DNA from: Hymenolepis diminuta
Taxonomy: Eukaryota > Platyhelminthes > Cestoda > Cyclophyllidea > Hymenolepididae
Length of the DNA stretch: 64,000 bases
Assembly: GCA_900708905.1 (NCBI GenBank)
Contig: CAADRB010000019.1
Location: 623,514-687,513, forward strand
Direction of reading: 5' to 3'
Shown: positions 36,541 through 48,540 of the stretch, piece after piece
Layout: the number at the start of each line of letters is the position of its first letter
Position numbering within the stretch: position 1 is the first letter of the stretch
Notes under the pieces: generated by a model
Databases searched by the model: none
The model's input: only the letters and a program-made list of their open reading frames with translations
Told to the model about the DNA's origin: nothing
Translations under genes and position numbers: made by a program

Positions 36541-39319
36541 GCCTTTTCATCCTTACTCAGAAGATGGCTCCTTCCATGTTTATATTTCACTTTCTTATCC
36601 AATTCAATGTTATTCTTAATAATGGAAAATATATACCTTAAATGGTAATTAAATTGTTTGAAATTCACAGGAATAGGGAGAGTCCACTTAAAGGAATTTA
36701 TTTCATAAAAGCGTTACTAGACTTATTAAAATGAACTACTCGTTAGAGAAAGTGGGCAATATATAATATGCCGCTCTTAGAATTTAGTTATAAGTCAAAG
36801 CGGTAAATTGTTATTTTGTGCACTCGATTGCTTCATAAAAACCTATAATAGAAGAGTTTATTAAGACTCGTTGGAAACTTTAAAATTCTTATTAAAATTC
36901 TGTGGTAATGATAATATTAATAAGTACTCATCAGAAGGGCTGGGCGATCATCCAGCAAAAATTTTTCAGATATCTATTTGTCAAACCTATCGACAGGTTG
37001 TTAACCATTCTCGGAAATGTTAAATGAATCAGGTTGTTAATTGGGGTAAGATAAGGTTCATAAGATAACTGGACTGGCTGCAAACAAATAGATGTGGCTG
37101 TATCAGTGTAATCTGTAAGGTGAATAAGTATCTCTTCCGCCAAAAACAGACAGATGTATGTACCAACTGAGCTGAAGATCAGCAATTGTTCTCTTGACCA
37201 CTTATTCGCTATCCTTCAATCTGTCCATCTGCTGATTCTACCCTATCAAAATGTTGAAATCGTAGAAAATGAAATTATCACAATTTCATTTTAGGAAAGA
37301 TTTCTTTGCTTTATTTCAAAATTATTGATATTTCGAATACCAAATAGACGTGAACATTTAATGCATTATAATCCACCACATAAACGCATTCAAGAAAAAA
37401 GGAGATTTAGCCTTATTCAAGGGCAATACACGTGTTTCTTTTTGACCATTTAAAACATCGCTTATTTAAAATTTTAGGACGAGAACCTGGCTCAACCTGG
37501 CGTGAAGACGGTACTGAACTTAACCCGGCTATGTCAACAACTATTTTCTGTCAGCAAACATTCCAGTGCTATTACACAATGTCAAAAGTACTTACTGAAA
37601 CCTATGTGCATAATTATAAAGTGATCTGTCCATTATTGAGCCCCTTCTACTTTATTGTGCCTATATCTATGTGTATTTTAAAGAAACCGCATCTTAACCA
37701 TTTATTTACATGGAGAAATTATTCCTGCTATTAAATGTGCGCCAATGGATCACCTACCCATGTTTGTATTGGTAGAAATGTTTGCACTTTGACGTCATGT
37801 GTTCTAAATTATTAATATCCTAGAAGGAAATGACTCCTCACATTTATTAATCTCTACATCGGAATCAAATTTTTATCTAGAGAAACACTGAAGCTTTTCT
37901 CTTCCATTCTTTATTAATGTCAAGAAACTCCTTTCAGTGTGGTCCTGAGTTATTACACGCATATACACTCGAATTCCATTAAATAATTGTAGATATTTTA
38001 CTCAGTACCCTGTGTACGAGGCTCTTAGTTCGTGCATATATCAGTTAGGTGGTAGGCGATATTATAATTGTAACTCCAATAAGTAAACTTTCCACCACAG
38101 AAAGAAATGGACAAATTTGTAAAAGAGGTGGTTTAAAAATGTTGAATACAATTTGTTGATTATGCAAGTTAACGTTTGACTTTTACTACTCGCTCAATTA
38201 ACGCAAAATCAAATCAGTTATCCCAATCACAAATGATTTAAAGAATATCCTTTCAATTTTCAATTATTTTACTACTTATTTGCCAAAACCATACATTTTA
38301 TTGCGTCAAAAATTTTTAAATCAAGTGCTCATTGGTTAACTTATTCTGATCAATCCAGATAATTAGTTCTATTTTCTATTTTTCATCCATCCAGTGAATC
38401 TCTACCTCATATCCCATCACATCATCCACAACAATGACACAGCTGTTTAATCATGCTAGTATATGCCAACTCGAATTCTATTCAGCCCCTTGAAAGGCAA
38501 CCCCACAAAACTGAGAAGTGTTTCCAGTATATCCTACTTGATTTCTTTTCTTCAAATTTCAAATATTCTTTATAAGAATCTCTCATTTTGAAATTTATAC
38601 AGAAATATTCTCTTTGGTTTTTAGTTGGTACTAAGCATAAACGGTTTAATTAACTCATTAAACAGATGCAAGGTGCCAGGTATGGGATGTGATTATAATG
38701 TCACCTATCACTTATGAAATTGTCTTGTACTGAGCAGTGAAGTATAGGTAGGTGGTTTGGCCTATTTAGAGGTTACCCAGCATTAGCAACAGGAATGTTC
38801 AATGGTTGTCAGCTGGACTCAAGACTGATAGTTTGACATGAATCATAGCCCTCAAGACAGGGTGAATCACTTCGTCATAATGATAGCCAAAGTCAACGAC
38901 AAGTAAATTGCTTTTTTCCTGATAACGTAAATTATTAAAAGGTTGCTTAATTGATACCTTATTTTACTGTACACAATTAAAATTTATTCTCTTGGCCACA
39001 CGATTAATTATGATTCCAATGTTGAATATCCTATTATTTTAAGTAAGCTTCTCATGGCAAGACTCACATCCATTAGAAATTATTTTTACGCCCTCCTTAA
39101 CCTTAAATATCCTTCGAAAGTCAGAGGAAGAAAGGACAATTTACTTTGATTACAATTTAACTTATGCTTCATAAATTTGAAGTCGTGCCGATTGCTGGAT
39201 ATCATAAAATAAAGGTTTATTTAAACTCTAATAAAGTTACAACTACATAATAAATCTGATACTGGAAAATTTTGCTTAATCTATGCATGAATTATTTTCT
39301 TTGTGCTTTTGAGACTGAA
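36541..39319. other. Non-coding part of unit II upstream of pseudogene II
   Basis: AT-rich. From about 38350 it aligns loosely with unit III from about 51300 (for example CTTGAAAGGCAACCCC at 38493 against CTTGAAGGACAGTCCC at 51452, and AATCACTTCGTCATAATGA at 38865 against AATCACTGCGTCATAACTA at 51983). The open frame at 37432-37734 has no family resemblance. Confidence 0.5.
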
Positions 39320-40760
39320 GGATGGAGACCATTGTGGATAGTAGAGAATGAGTACCGCAACACAATTCATACAAAGAGAAACGCGAAACGGAAGTATAAT
39401 TAAATTTTCCTCAATTATGCCTGGGGTTCAGATCCCAAATAAAAATCTACTTATCTATTGATTTAAGTAAAATAAAAGATGCCTCTGTAGGAAGAAATTA
39501 TTTTCCACTGATTTGCTGATTTTTCATTTTTTTGGAAAGCATAAAATCAAAATATTTTTGAGCAATTAAACATCATTACCATATTTCGGTGGTTTCATTG
39601 GCAGCTTGAAAATAATATTGTCATAGGTAAACACTCAAACTCGGTCATGAAAATTTGATGAAATTAATTATATCTCAGAAAATGAGAGACACATCCAAGT
39701 GTGAATTTCATAAAGTTAGGCTCAAGGCTTTGAATTATGCCTATGGATTAAAACAGAAGAATATGAAAATCGAATTAAGGGAGTAAAATCTGACGCCAAC
39801 CTTCAATCTCTCTTTCAATCTACACTCCTCCTCACCAACTTTTATTCATACTATTACCGCTCCTTGAATATAGATGCATTCATAAGTAAACAGTAAAAAC
39901 TTACGTAATGGGAAAAATTCCTTCAGTTTTTCATTCGTTTTCACTTTTCACGTCCGGTCCTTCCCAATCGAATCCAAAATAGTGAATGCCTTGAAATTAA
40001 GGAATACCTTAGCAATCTGACTTTCTCAATGGATAAAAACTTTGCAAAAATTAGCTAGGTCGGAGCACCCAAAAGCGCTACTGAGGCTTTCTGCGAAAGT
40101 AGTATTACTACTGGCTGTAATAAAGTAGAACTCGTTTGACCATCATTTATGTTTAGTACTATGAATGTAGATTCTCAATCAGTAACGATGAAACTTCTAC
40201 CTTTCTGACAGGGGCAAAGATGCTACAATTAATTCTACTCCCAAAATTTACTCTACTAATATCAAAATATACAGTTCGAGCTACTCACTTATCTTGTTAC
40301 CTCAATGTCTTTTCTCGAAATCAAGTCAGCAAAATGTGCAAAAGATTATAAGCGTCACATTCAGCATATGTAATTTTCCACATTCTCTGGAGAAACAGTT
40401 CTTCCACTGCGAATCTTTTCTTTGATTTCACACATCATACTCACAAAAATGATAGCGACATAGTGATTTCATCATTTTTCTGAATTAATTATTGCAGGTT
40501 TATTTGCTTCTTTTGTATCTGCTCCAATGAACAGAACATTAATATCTTGAATCGCACGCTGCACTTACAAAATTTCGTTTACAAATTCGTAGATATATCG
40601 CTAGACCAGTGCACATGAACTGATATGCTCCAGTCTTTGGCTTCACCAAACTCGAATTTCTGATTACCTCAAACTCCGTAGATGCAAATTTACGGTTAAA
40701 TTTATACAAAGAATTCAGGCAAATAGTCGATCCGACTCTAGACCTTATCTCGAAAGGCAC
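39320..40760 (+). pseudogene. NOL4-like pseudogene II (heavily decayed, intron-retaining)
   Basis: Remnants of the first four exons of the 6695-9094 gene occur in order. An exon-1-like patch with TACAAAGAGAAA lies near 39366. An exon-2-like patch begins near 39945 (CAATCGAATCC, later GGAATACCTTAGCAATCTGA, against GGAATACTCTAAGCATTCTA in the gene). An exon-3-like patch begins near 40152 (CAATCAGTAACGATGAAAC). The exon for the conserved domain starts at 40571, where translation gives NFVYKFVDISLDQCT before a TGA, matching NFVRKVVDETLDRT of the intact gene. Sequence between exons is intron-like, so this is a DNA-level duplicate and not a processed retrocopy. Later exons could not be found by eye. 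The 40539-40760 minus-strand frame overlapping it is antisense noise. Confidence 0.7.
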
Positions 40761-43195
40761 TGATCAGTAAAAGTAGATAAAATGTATTAACTACTGTTCC
40801 ATAGAATAAAAATGGTATTTATGTAAATTTAAACCTCGTCTTTATTCTTAATAGCACTTTGTCTATTTGAAATGGAACGCCTTCACATCATTTAAGGCCC
40901 TTCTGTTGCTCAACTTCGAAAAAGTTAATCCAATATTCCAATTATAACAGTAAAAAAAGGGATATGATATTGAATATGATGTATTATTTAAATATTTACC
41001 ATTCCTTTCTGATTCGCATAATCAGATTAATTATACTACCTTGGAGAACCAGTTTTAGACATTAGAACATTACAAGGGAGAAACCGCTTACTCAGCTTTA
41101 GTCCAATTATTTTTCTCTCACCTTCTGCAGCAAACTTCATCACTGACATTAATTAAGCTAGAAGTAGTAATAAATGGAAGATTCGTAAATAAACATGATC
41201 TAAGGACATATCATTTTTTTCTGAAAGATCTTTTTGCCAGATACGTATTATCCCAAGTTTATGCGTATAGGAAATGCGTCTGACAACAGTGTCAAAAAGT
41301 CGATTAAGGGACATCTATTGTTAGCATATATAAGTCTATCTTTACCAACATTTCTGCAAACCACCTCTCCTCCTTCGAGCACATATTCCCCTTTCTTGTT
41401 CTCCTTTACCCATTACTAAGAATTATCTGATTTGTTAGTTAGTCTTCTTTAGAAAACCTCTAAATCCGTCTAACTCACGTCTATACGTATAGGTTCGCTA
41501 TGAAGAGAGAGTGAGACGATGAGGTAAAGTTGCTTATTATTAAATAATACAACATCCATCTATCCTAAAAATCGAATGCTTCGTCCTCTACTCCTCCATT
41601 TCTTAAGACCAAGTATTACCCTGTGCGTACATATACGTAACTTAACACTTTAGATAAAACAGAGTGTTGAAAGATGCATATTACTTAATCAGACTAACCT
41701 ATCCTGGCTAAAATAAAACAGGCAAAGAAAGCCTCCTTGAATTTATGAAAATACGCTTACATCTAGAAGGTAGCTATTATAAAATATCCAACGTTTGTTG
41801 GGAAGTTTTTTGAGGGAAGAAGGAATTACTCTCCAGAGTGTGAAAAACATTTTCCATAAAACACGAGGAAGAAGCCATCCACAAGAAAATGGGTTTATTC
41901 TATATTTTAAAAGAGAGACTTCCTTATATTTCTTTCAAGGAAAGTCTTATGTTAATAAATGTATTTTCAGGTTTCCTTTTCCATAATTAAGTTGTGAATT
42001 AGACCAAATGGAATTGTTAATTTGTTTCTCATCATCTTAATAAATAATAATAGTAATAATAAGCGCAACCTACGAAACAAATATGGAAAGAAATCTACCC
42101 CTAGGATGTTAAAATAAGTGACCTGAAACTGATGATAGGAAGCTGAGAACTAAAAGAATACAAAAGAATAATGTATGAAAAGGGACAAAAAAAGGTACTA
42201 TAGCGCACAGACACTTGGGAAGGAGGGACGGTCGTCTGTTAAGGAGATGGTGAATAAGACCAAGTGGCTCATGACCTCAAATTCGGTAGCTTTTGTCTTC
42301 ATACACTTGCTACTGCTTCACAGTGGAATGGACAATACTGAATCAGATAGACAGACAGGCCACGCGCGCCAAATGCAGCGGTATCGGGAAAGCATGCGAG
42401 AGGTGCAATCGAACACGCACGATGGCGTTGTGAGTGTAGGGATGAACTGACGCACCTCGCTCACGCCATTCATTCAGGAAAAGCATGATGTAACTTTTCT
42501 CTAACCCGTACGTTCTTCATTATCCACATTTCAACACGCGTTTTCCTTTCTTACTTTCTTTCAGTGAATGTTTGCGTGTTTGTGACTCAATCAGCAATTT
42601 CCCCATCGCAAAAGGATTGGATAAAAAATTTATAAGTTTCGTTAATGGTATGTCTACTGGTATTACTTTGTCTCAGTTTTTACGTGACCGAAATGTTTGG
42701 TGAGTAATATATAATCACTACAACTTTTACTAATGTAAAGTTTGCATTAAATGAGCAAAAGATTAATGTAAAGATAGAAAATCTGATAAAATGGACGAGT
42801 TATATTGAAATTGTGTTGTGCCGTTTCAATATTTTTTCTTTTGGCTAAAGAAAACAAATGTCCGGAGATTTCAAATTCCTTAAACCACTTAGAGTAAGGA
42901 AAATAACCCAAATTGGCCATTTGAAGCCTCATCAAGATGTATAACCTTAAATGAATGTCTTTATTTTATTTTTACTTAGGAAATTTGGTTTTCCCTTATG
43001 AATAGCGATAAATAATTTTGTTTGATTTTTTTTAATTCTTCAGAATCACTTTATTTGATTTCCAATTTGCCTAGGAAGTGCGTTTTCTAAAAATAAATGA
43101 TACCTTTCTGTTTATCACAAAAATTCAGTAAATGTTTTTATTGATGAAAATGGAGTCTAGATTCGTCACTTCCTCAGGTCCCTATTCTCAGCAAA
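40761..43195. other. Intergenic DNA after pseudogene II
   Basis: No gene recognised. A GC-richer patch at about 42190-42560 carries a 91-codon open frame (42175-42450) rich in Arg, Lys and Ser, with no family resemblance. An AAT/ATA microsatellite-like stretch is at about 42040-42062. Confidence 0.45.
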
Positions 43196-43197
43196 TA

Positions 43198-44455
43198 TCA
43201 GGTTGTAACAGAAGTTCTATCCAATTTTTGACCGATGTGTTTAGGACACAATTACTTCAATTTAGCTTGTTCATGCTGTTTAATAATTAATAAAATATTA
43301 TTTCTTCTTTCAGATTGTGTGATAATTATTGTTATTAATAATTAATTATTAATATTTCCAGCCCTAATTAACACTCCAAATGAAGAGCATATCAGACATA
43401 TTTTACTCTTTGAATTTCACCAAGGAAATACGGCAAGCTCAGTAGCAAATACACTCAAAGACATTTATAGAAATGATGTTGTGAATGCAAAGACCTACAG
43501 AAGGTGATTTTCTGCAGGTGGTTTCAAAAAGGATGACTTCAGCCTGAAAGGCGAGAGATGAACCGAGAGCAGGATTATCAAACAAACTCAATTCTGAGTT
43601 ATTGCAAGTTGTCATTGATGAAAATCCAATCTGCACTACTAGAAAACTGAATAAAACCTTTAACGTAAGCCTCCATATGACCATATATAGGGAAATTAAA
43701 AGACTCAAAGGCTGGGAAATGGCCTCTCCTCCCACATGAATTGTTAGAATTCAGCAAGCAACAGCGTATGGCCTGTTGTGTTTCACGGCGTTCTCATAAA
43801 TTTCAGCACCTTTTTAAGGCCAAATCATAACTGACAGCGATGAGAAGCGGATCCTTTGCAACAATGTTAAGCGCAAAAGACAGTGGCTAAGACAAGACAA
43901 TTGTTCAAAGTCAATTCCAAAACTGAAAATATTCTTTTGTGCGTGTGATGAGATTTGTTTATTATGAACTAATGCGTGAAAATCAAACAATAACATCTGA
44001 AGTTCACTGTCAGCAGCTAACTCGTCTAAAAGCAGTTAACGGCCTTCTTTGAGCAATCGAAAAGGAGTGGTTCTGTACCATGACAATCTCAGACCCCACA
44101 CTTCAAAAGCAACTAAAGATCTCGTTGAAGAATTGGCTGAGAAGTCATGCATCACCCACCATATTCTCCTGATCTTCTCTTGCACCAATCGATTTTCACC
44201 TATTCAGGAGCTTACAGAATCATTTAATGGGACAAAGGCTTACATCAAGAGAAGAGGTCGAAATGAGGCTAGTTTCTTTTTTGAGTTCAAACTGGCCAAA
44301 TTCTATGAAGAAGGAGTCAGAAAGCTTATGGCAAGATGAGAAGATGTAATTAATGAAAATAGTGACTGTGTTAAGCACTAAAAAATTTATTTATGGTAAA
44401 ATATTCACTTTAATTTAAATCTTAAAAAATGGACAGAAATTCTGTTACAATTTGA
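43198..44455 (+). mobile_element. Defective mariner element, copy 2 (1258 bp)
   Basis: The left end TCAGGTTGTAACAGAAGTTC at 43198 pairs with a right end whose inward reading is TCAAATTGTAACAGAATTTC, finishing at 44455. TA flanks both sides (43196-43197 and 44456-44457). Length is close to the 1.2-1.3 kb of full-size mariners. The 5' leader, including an AT-palindromic tract at about 43318-43352, is nearly identical to that of copy 1, so both derive from one source element. Flanking sequences differ, showing two separate insertions. This one interrupts the downstream part of unit II. Confidence 0.95.
43379..44381 (+). pseudogene. Mariner transposase pseudogene (near full length)
   Basis: Successive frames give the N-terminal HIRHILLFEFHQGNTAS helix-turn-helix, a LLQVVIDENPICTTRKLNK linker, remnants of the TDSDEK first-Asp region near 43833, the second-Asp YHDNLRPHTSKATKDL motif at about 44078-44125, remnants of the PDL...D third-Asp region near 44165-44190, and a C-terminal KFYEEGVRKLMAR. 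The Asp spacing is that of DD34D mariner enzymes, but stops and frameshifts occur in every part and some tens of bases are missing relative to copy 1. The open frame at 44049-44339 is only a surviving fragment. Confidence 0.92.
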
Positions 44456-44457
44456 TA

Positions 44458-46194
44458 CCAAGTAATATAAATTCTAACAAGATAAATATAGGGAACTCAA
44501 GGAAACCCGTATTAAGACATCATGGCAGAGATAGATGCGAGCAGACATCATATGCTCTGAATCCTTGGCGCCTTATGATGATTCTCCCTAACATCAATGA
44601 TTCTTCCATGGATACCGTTGAGGAAGGCAATTTTTGTTCGATATTAAAATTATACTTGTATTCATATCTCATTTCTGAGACAAAGCAAAATTACTCCATT
44701 CACGAGTAGAATAATGGATATTAAATGGTAAACTCCCCATGACAAAGCATTTAATTCAATTGTCAATACTACATGAAATATCAATCAATTAGAATTTGCA
44801 TTATTACTTATTTCGAGCAATTTTACGACACTGGGAAATCCTAGTTATAATTTATTTCGTACTATCTACAACGACTCGGAAGGTCTCAGAGCGAACACAT
44901 TATTAACTGTGTAGATTTACAAAAACATAGGTCAGAGGGCTAGGCCAATAGTTAACTGTCCAGAATCCAGTTGCTTGGATATCACAACTAGTATGTCACA
45001 ATTCTTATTGTAATGGGACCTTGAGAAAGCATGATAGCTAACGATGGTATTCTTTCCATTTGCTTATAATTTAAAAAAGAGATTTTTCTTCAGCATGTCA
45101 AAGACTTTGTCAAAATATTTTGTTTTCTAAACTAAAGTACATCACATCAGTACCAGGGAGAAGCTATTAGGAAGACTTTAGTCAAAATAGTGTCTTAAAA
45201 TATTTTTAGTAGAATTTTTAGAATCACTTATTTAGACATCATTAAATAACAATGCTTTTAATGATTTTTAAGGGAGATGTCAAAAATATCCAATGTTTAC
45301 AGGAAAAAATTATGCACTCAGCCTGGGAAATTCACTTTTTGATTAATGAGATTTTGAAGCATCTTTCAAATTATTACGCTCCAAAATATAGCAGAGTTCG
45401 TGACAATCAATTTTACTTTACGAATAAGACCATTATCTGCCAAACTCCTTTAAGAATTAGATAAATTCAGTCTAAATAAACAATAAGTAAACAATGATAA
45501 ACGAGTTCGGTTCTGCAAATCTATGTGATTCTTACCATCGTTCCGAGATTTAATCAACTTTCACCAAGTATTTCTTTAAAAACCCTCAATTAGAGTATCA
45601 AGATTGCTATCTCCATTTCGTCTAACGTAGTATACTACTTATTAAAATTAAAATAAAACGTAAAATAGATTTATTTTCTAGGGTGCGCAAAGGTTACATT
45701 TTCATTTTTTATTAAATTCCATATTTTGTTTCTGTTATTTCGGTTCATGAGGAAACATGATTTACGTACATATTAAAAAGGTCTTTAAGAAATGTCTTTT
45801 CATTTTTGATATTCCTACAAAAAATCGTTCATAAAACTAATTTATTCTCCAGAAAATTTGTATTAAACTGGTTTGACTTAAATATTGCTTTACGCAGAAC
45901 ACCGGAGTAATGGTTTTCTAAGAAAATATCTAAATTCCTTTGCCTAAATCTTGGGCAGTGAGTTTGAAGGGTGGTCGTGCGTGAACGTGCCCTTAGAAGA
46001 TAAAAACACGTTATGGGAAAAGAGAAGACCGCCTGCTCGTCCCTTCTTCGAACGCGTTAACCAACAAGACTAATTCATTTTCCTGCTCCTGGAAAGTACA
46101 AAGATGACACTAAAGGGAGTTGGAAAGCAGACTGAGTTGGAGAACGCCTAAAATAAGGCTAAGCAGTTGTTTATACTCCCTAACCTGCACTAGA
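44458..46194. other. Intergenic DNA before unit III
   Basis: AT-rich until about 45960, then GC-richer. Similarity to unit II may start near 46060 (AAGACTAATTCATTTTCCT at 46065 against AAGACTAACTCGTTTTCCT at 33456). No gene recognised. Confidence 0.45.
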
Positions 46195-46680
46195 CACAAG
46201 TTGGCGCACGACCACACACGCGTGCCTAATCCACACCAGTCGCATCTTTCACTCTGCTCCGCCTCCATCTTGTTCTCATTCTCCCCACCGCTTCGTCGAT
46301 AGCTCTAATGACTCGTTCTAATTCGGGTTTCTTCTTCTCGTCTTTCTAATTATTAGTCTTGCTCTTTCCAAACCCCACTCTTCCCTTCTTCAGGTGATAG
46401 GGTTAAAGAGAAAGACAAGAATCTAAAGTGTAGAATTGTGAATAAGGGTGGCGGAGTGGAAATAAAGTATTTCGTCTCGTACAGATTGTTAAGCATACGA
46501 ACTAGGCTATTTCGGTGAGACTGACTTTCCACTGTCCGTTACTTGCTCACTCATGAGAAAAAGTGAAAGAGATTGGGAGGAAAGGGATAAAGAAAGACAA
46601 GATTTCTCATCCTAATCGTTGATTAATTATCGTCTTGGGACTTTTTCTCGAGTCTCACGTTTGCTCTCATGCCCTCGAGA
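46195..46680 (+). repeat. GC-richer conserved block of unit III (block C)
   Basis: Carries the same ordered landmarks as block A: CACACACGCGTGCC near 46210, GTCGATAGCTC near 46293, TTCTTCTTCTCG near 46328, TTGCTCACTCATG near 46542, GATAAAGAAAGACAAGA near 46586, and the identical 19-nt core at 46622-46640. Confidence 0.7.
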
Positions 46681-47989
46681 ATCTAAGTAATGTAGATTTT
46701 ATTACATCTCAGTGGAACCCACTGCCCTACATTGCCGGTTTCAATTCAAATGTGCTCTTGGGAATCACGGGAAATTTTTAGCCGGATTAATAAAATTTAG
46801 AAATTTTTTAAGATTATATCTCAAAATATTATTTACTGTAGTTTCCTTAATTCATATTTTCACCTCCCTTTAGCAAATCAATTCTCTGAAATATTTTAAA
46901 CTCATTATTTGGGAAGTAAAATTTATCTTTCGTTTTCACTTTAGATTAATATTTATAACTCTGATTGTTCTGTTAGATATTTTCTTAGAAATATACGTTA
47001 CATGCTTTTTCGATTTCGTATTTTGCACTTGAATTCAATTCAGAAGCCATGGACAGAAAATTTTAAAACTGAGTCCAGAGATAAAATAGGAAGGTTTCTA
47101 GACAGAATTATTGTTCGAATCCTCTTCGCTCTCTATTTTCCTTTCGTTAAACGCTAAGACAAATTAAGTGACTGTATAGCCAGGAAATTCTCTATTTTTT
47201 AAGCTATTCATTTCATTAATTCAAACTATTTTTCCGTTAGAGTGACCTTTTTTATGATAAAAAGAAATTATGTTTCGAGTAGTATTCTTTCCAGTAAATC
47301 ATATAAAATGAATAATTTATGGCCATTTGGACTCAGAAAAAGGGACATTTTAAGATCTTTTGAACCAAAATGATATCATTAAAATTTGCGTACAAGATGA
47401 AATTAAAATGATCTAATAGCAAATTGATACAAGCCTTAGTAATTTTGAATTTAACATTCCTAACCATATTTTATGCAAATTCACCAAAATAGTGAGTAGA
47501 GATTTTTAATGTTATCAAATAAAACATGAAGAGGGATATATTTGGCATTGTAATCATTGTTCCATACATTTAATATTTGAAAATAAGAATTTGATCAGAG
47601 CTTCTTACTTTTGTATCAGTCATGATTCGCTTTCTAACAATATTATTTTCTGTCTTCCTCTATTCCCGAATCACAATTGTTAAATGCTCATGGCATTATC
47701 TTGAATGAGAATGAGAAAATATCGTAGGCTACTTTCCTTATATACAAAAAGGCACAAGCTTGCTCTTTAAAGCGAACTAAAGAAATTGAAGTGTAAAGTA
47801 AAATCGATTTATTGTTGATTTCTTTTTAAAATGTCCGCAGATTTATGAATATGATCAATTTCTATAATTCGTATAAATATCTCAACATCCATTATAAATA
47901 AAGTATATTCGTAAATATTATCCATAATCGTATAAAATATATTCCTATACTTGAGCCTATGCGAAACAGATGTAAATATGATTTGAAAA

Positions 47990-48540
47990 CTTTTAAACTT
48001 CATCATAACCCGCATACCCTAGCCGACTTTGAACATTCGTCCATCCTGGGTGGAACAGACATGTTTCAAAAAATAGCGCAGCGAGTGTGCAAGCGGCATT
48101 TGCTCCCTCCTACTTTTTCGTTCTCCCATCGTTTCATGTTCTTCGATGACATGGCACTAGCACAAAGGTGTTATTTTACCTCCCTCTCTCCGTGTCCTCT
48201 CCCATTGCCTTCATTTTCCAAGGAGAAGGATTGCTTATTTCTTTCACGAGCAGTTGTTTGCCGAAATTATGATAATGATAAAATTTTCCCATCTTTCAAG
48301 TTTTTTAAAAATTAAGTAGCTTAAACTTATGGAAAATATTTTCGGAGCATGGAATTTCTCTTAGTTAAATAAATTCTTCTATAATTAGTTGACTCTATTA
48401 ATGAGAGATTTGGAATTGCGGAATCCATCCGGTTTAAATCTTAGGATAGATGACTATTCTGGAAATAAAAACAATATGGCCAATCTCCTAGTTGCTTTCT
48501 TCGTGTGAGGTCAAATCTTGTACCCCGGCGAAAAAGAATG
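47990..48540 (+). repeat. Mid-unit segment of unit III
   Basis: Counterpart of 35990-36540, aligned from GCCGACTTTGAACATT at 48022. The 118-codon open frame 47959-48315 spans it but is not preserved in unit II. A run of twelve C residues follows at 48553-48564. Confidence 0.65.

Larger units (their letters stand above)
33655..40760 (+). repeat. Duplicated unit II
   Basis: Contains block B, the mid-unit segment at about 35990-36540, and NOL4-like pseudogene II, in the same order and orientation as unit III. Offsets to unit III are 12510 bp (19-nt core), about 12002 bp (mid-unit segment) and 12591 bp (exon 3 start). Small differences reflect indels. I could not follow the alignment by eye beyond about 40.76 kb, so the full period of about 12.5 kb is inferred from the offsets. 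Confidence 0.7.

Noticed and set aside
37432..37734. 100-codon plus-strand frame
   Set aside because: No start context, splice signals, domain or conservation in the duplicated unit; consistent with chance.
39420..39440. GGGGTTCAGATCCC as a tRNA T-arm
   Set aside because: No D-arm, anticodon arm or acceptor stem could be placed upstream at tRNA spacing.
44049..44339. 96-codon frame as a host gene
   Set aside because: It lies inside mariner copy 2 and carries the transposase HDN motif.
1064..46680. Blocks A, B and C as dispersed miniature transposons or solo LTRs
   Set aside because: Their distance to the NOL4-like exons is nearly constant in all three places, which fits segmental duplication better; I saw no terminal repeats or target duplications.
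47959..48315. 118-codon plus-strand frame as a gene
   Set aside because: Its aligned counterpart at about 35990-36335 is broken into overlapping frames by indels, so the frame is not conserved between duplicates.
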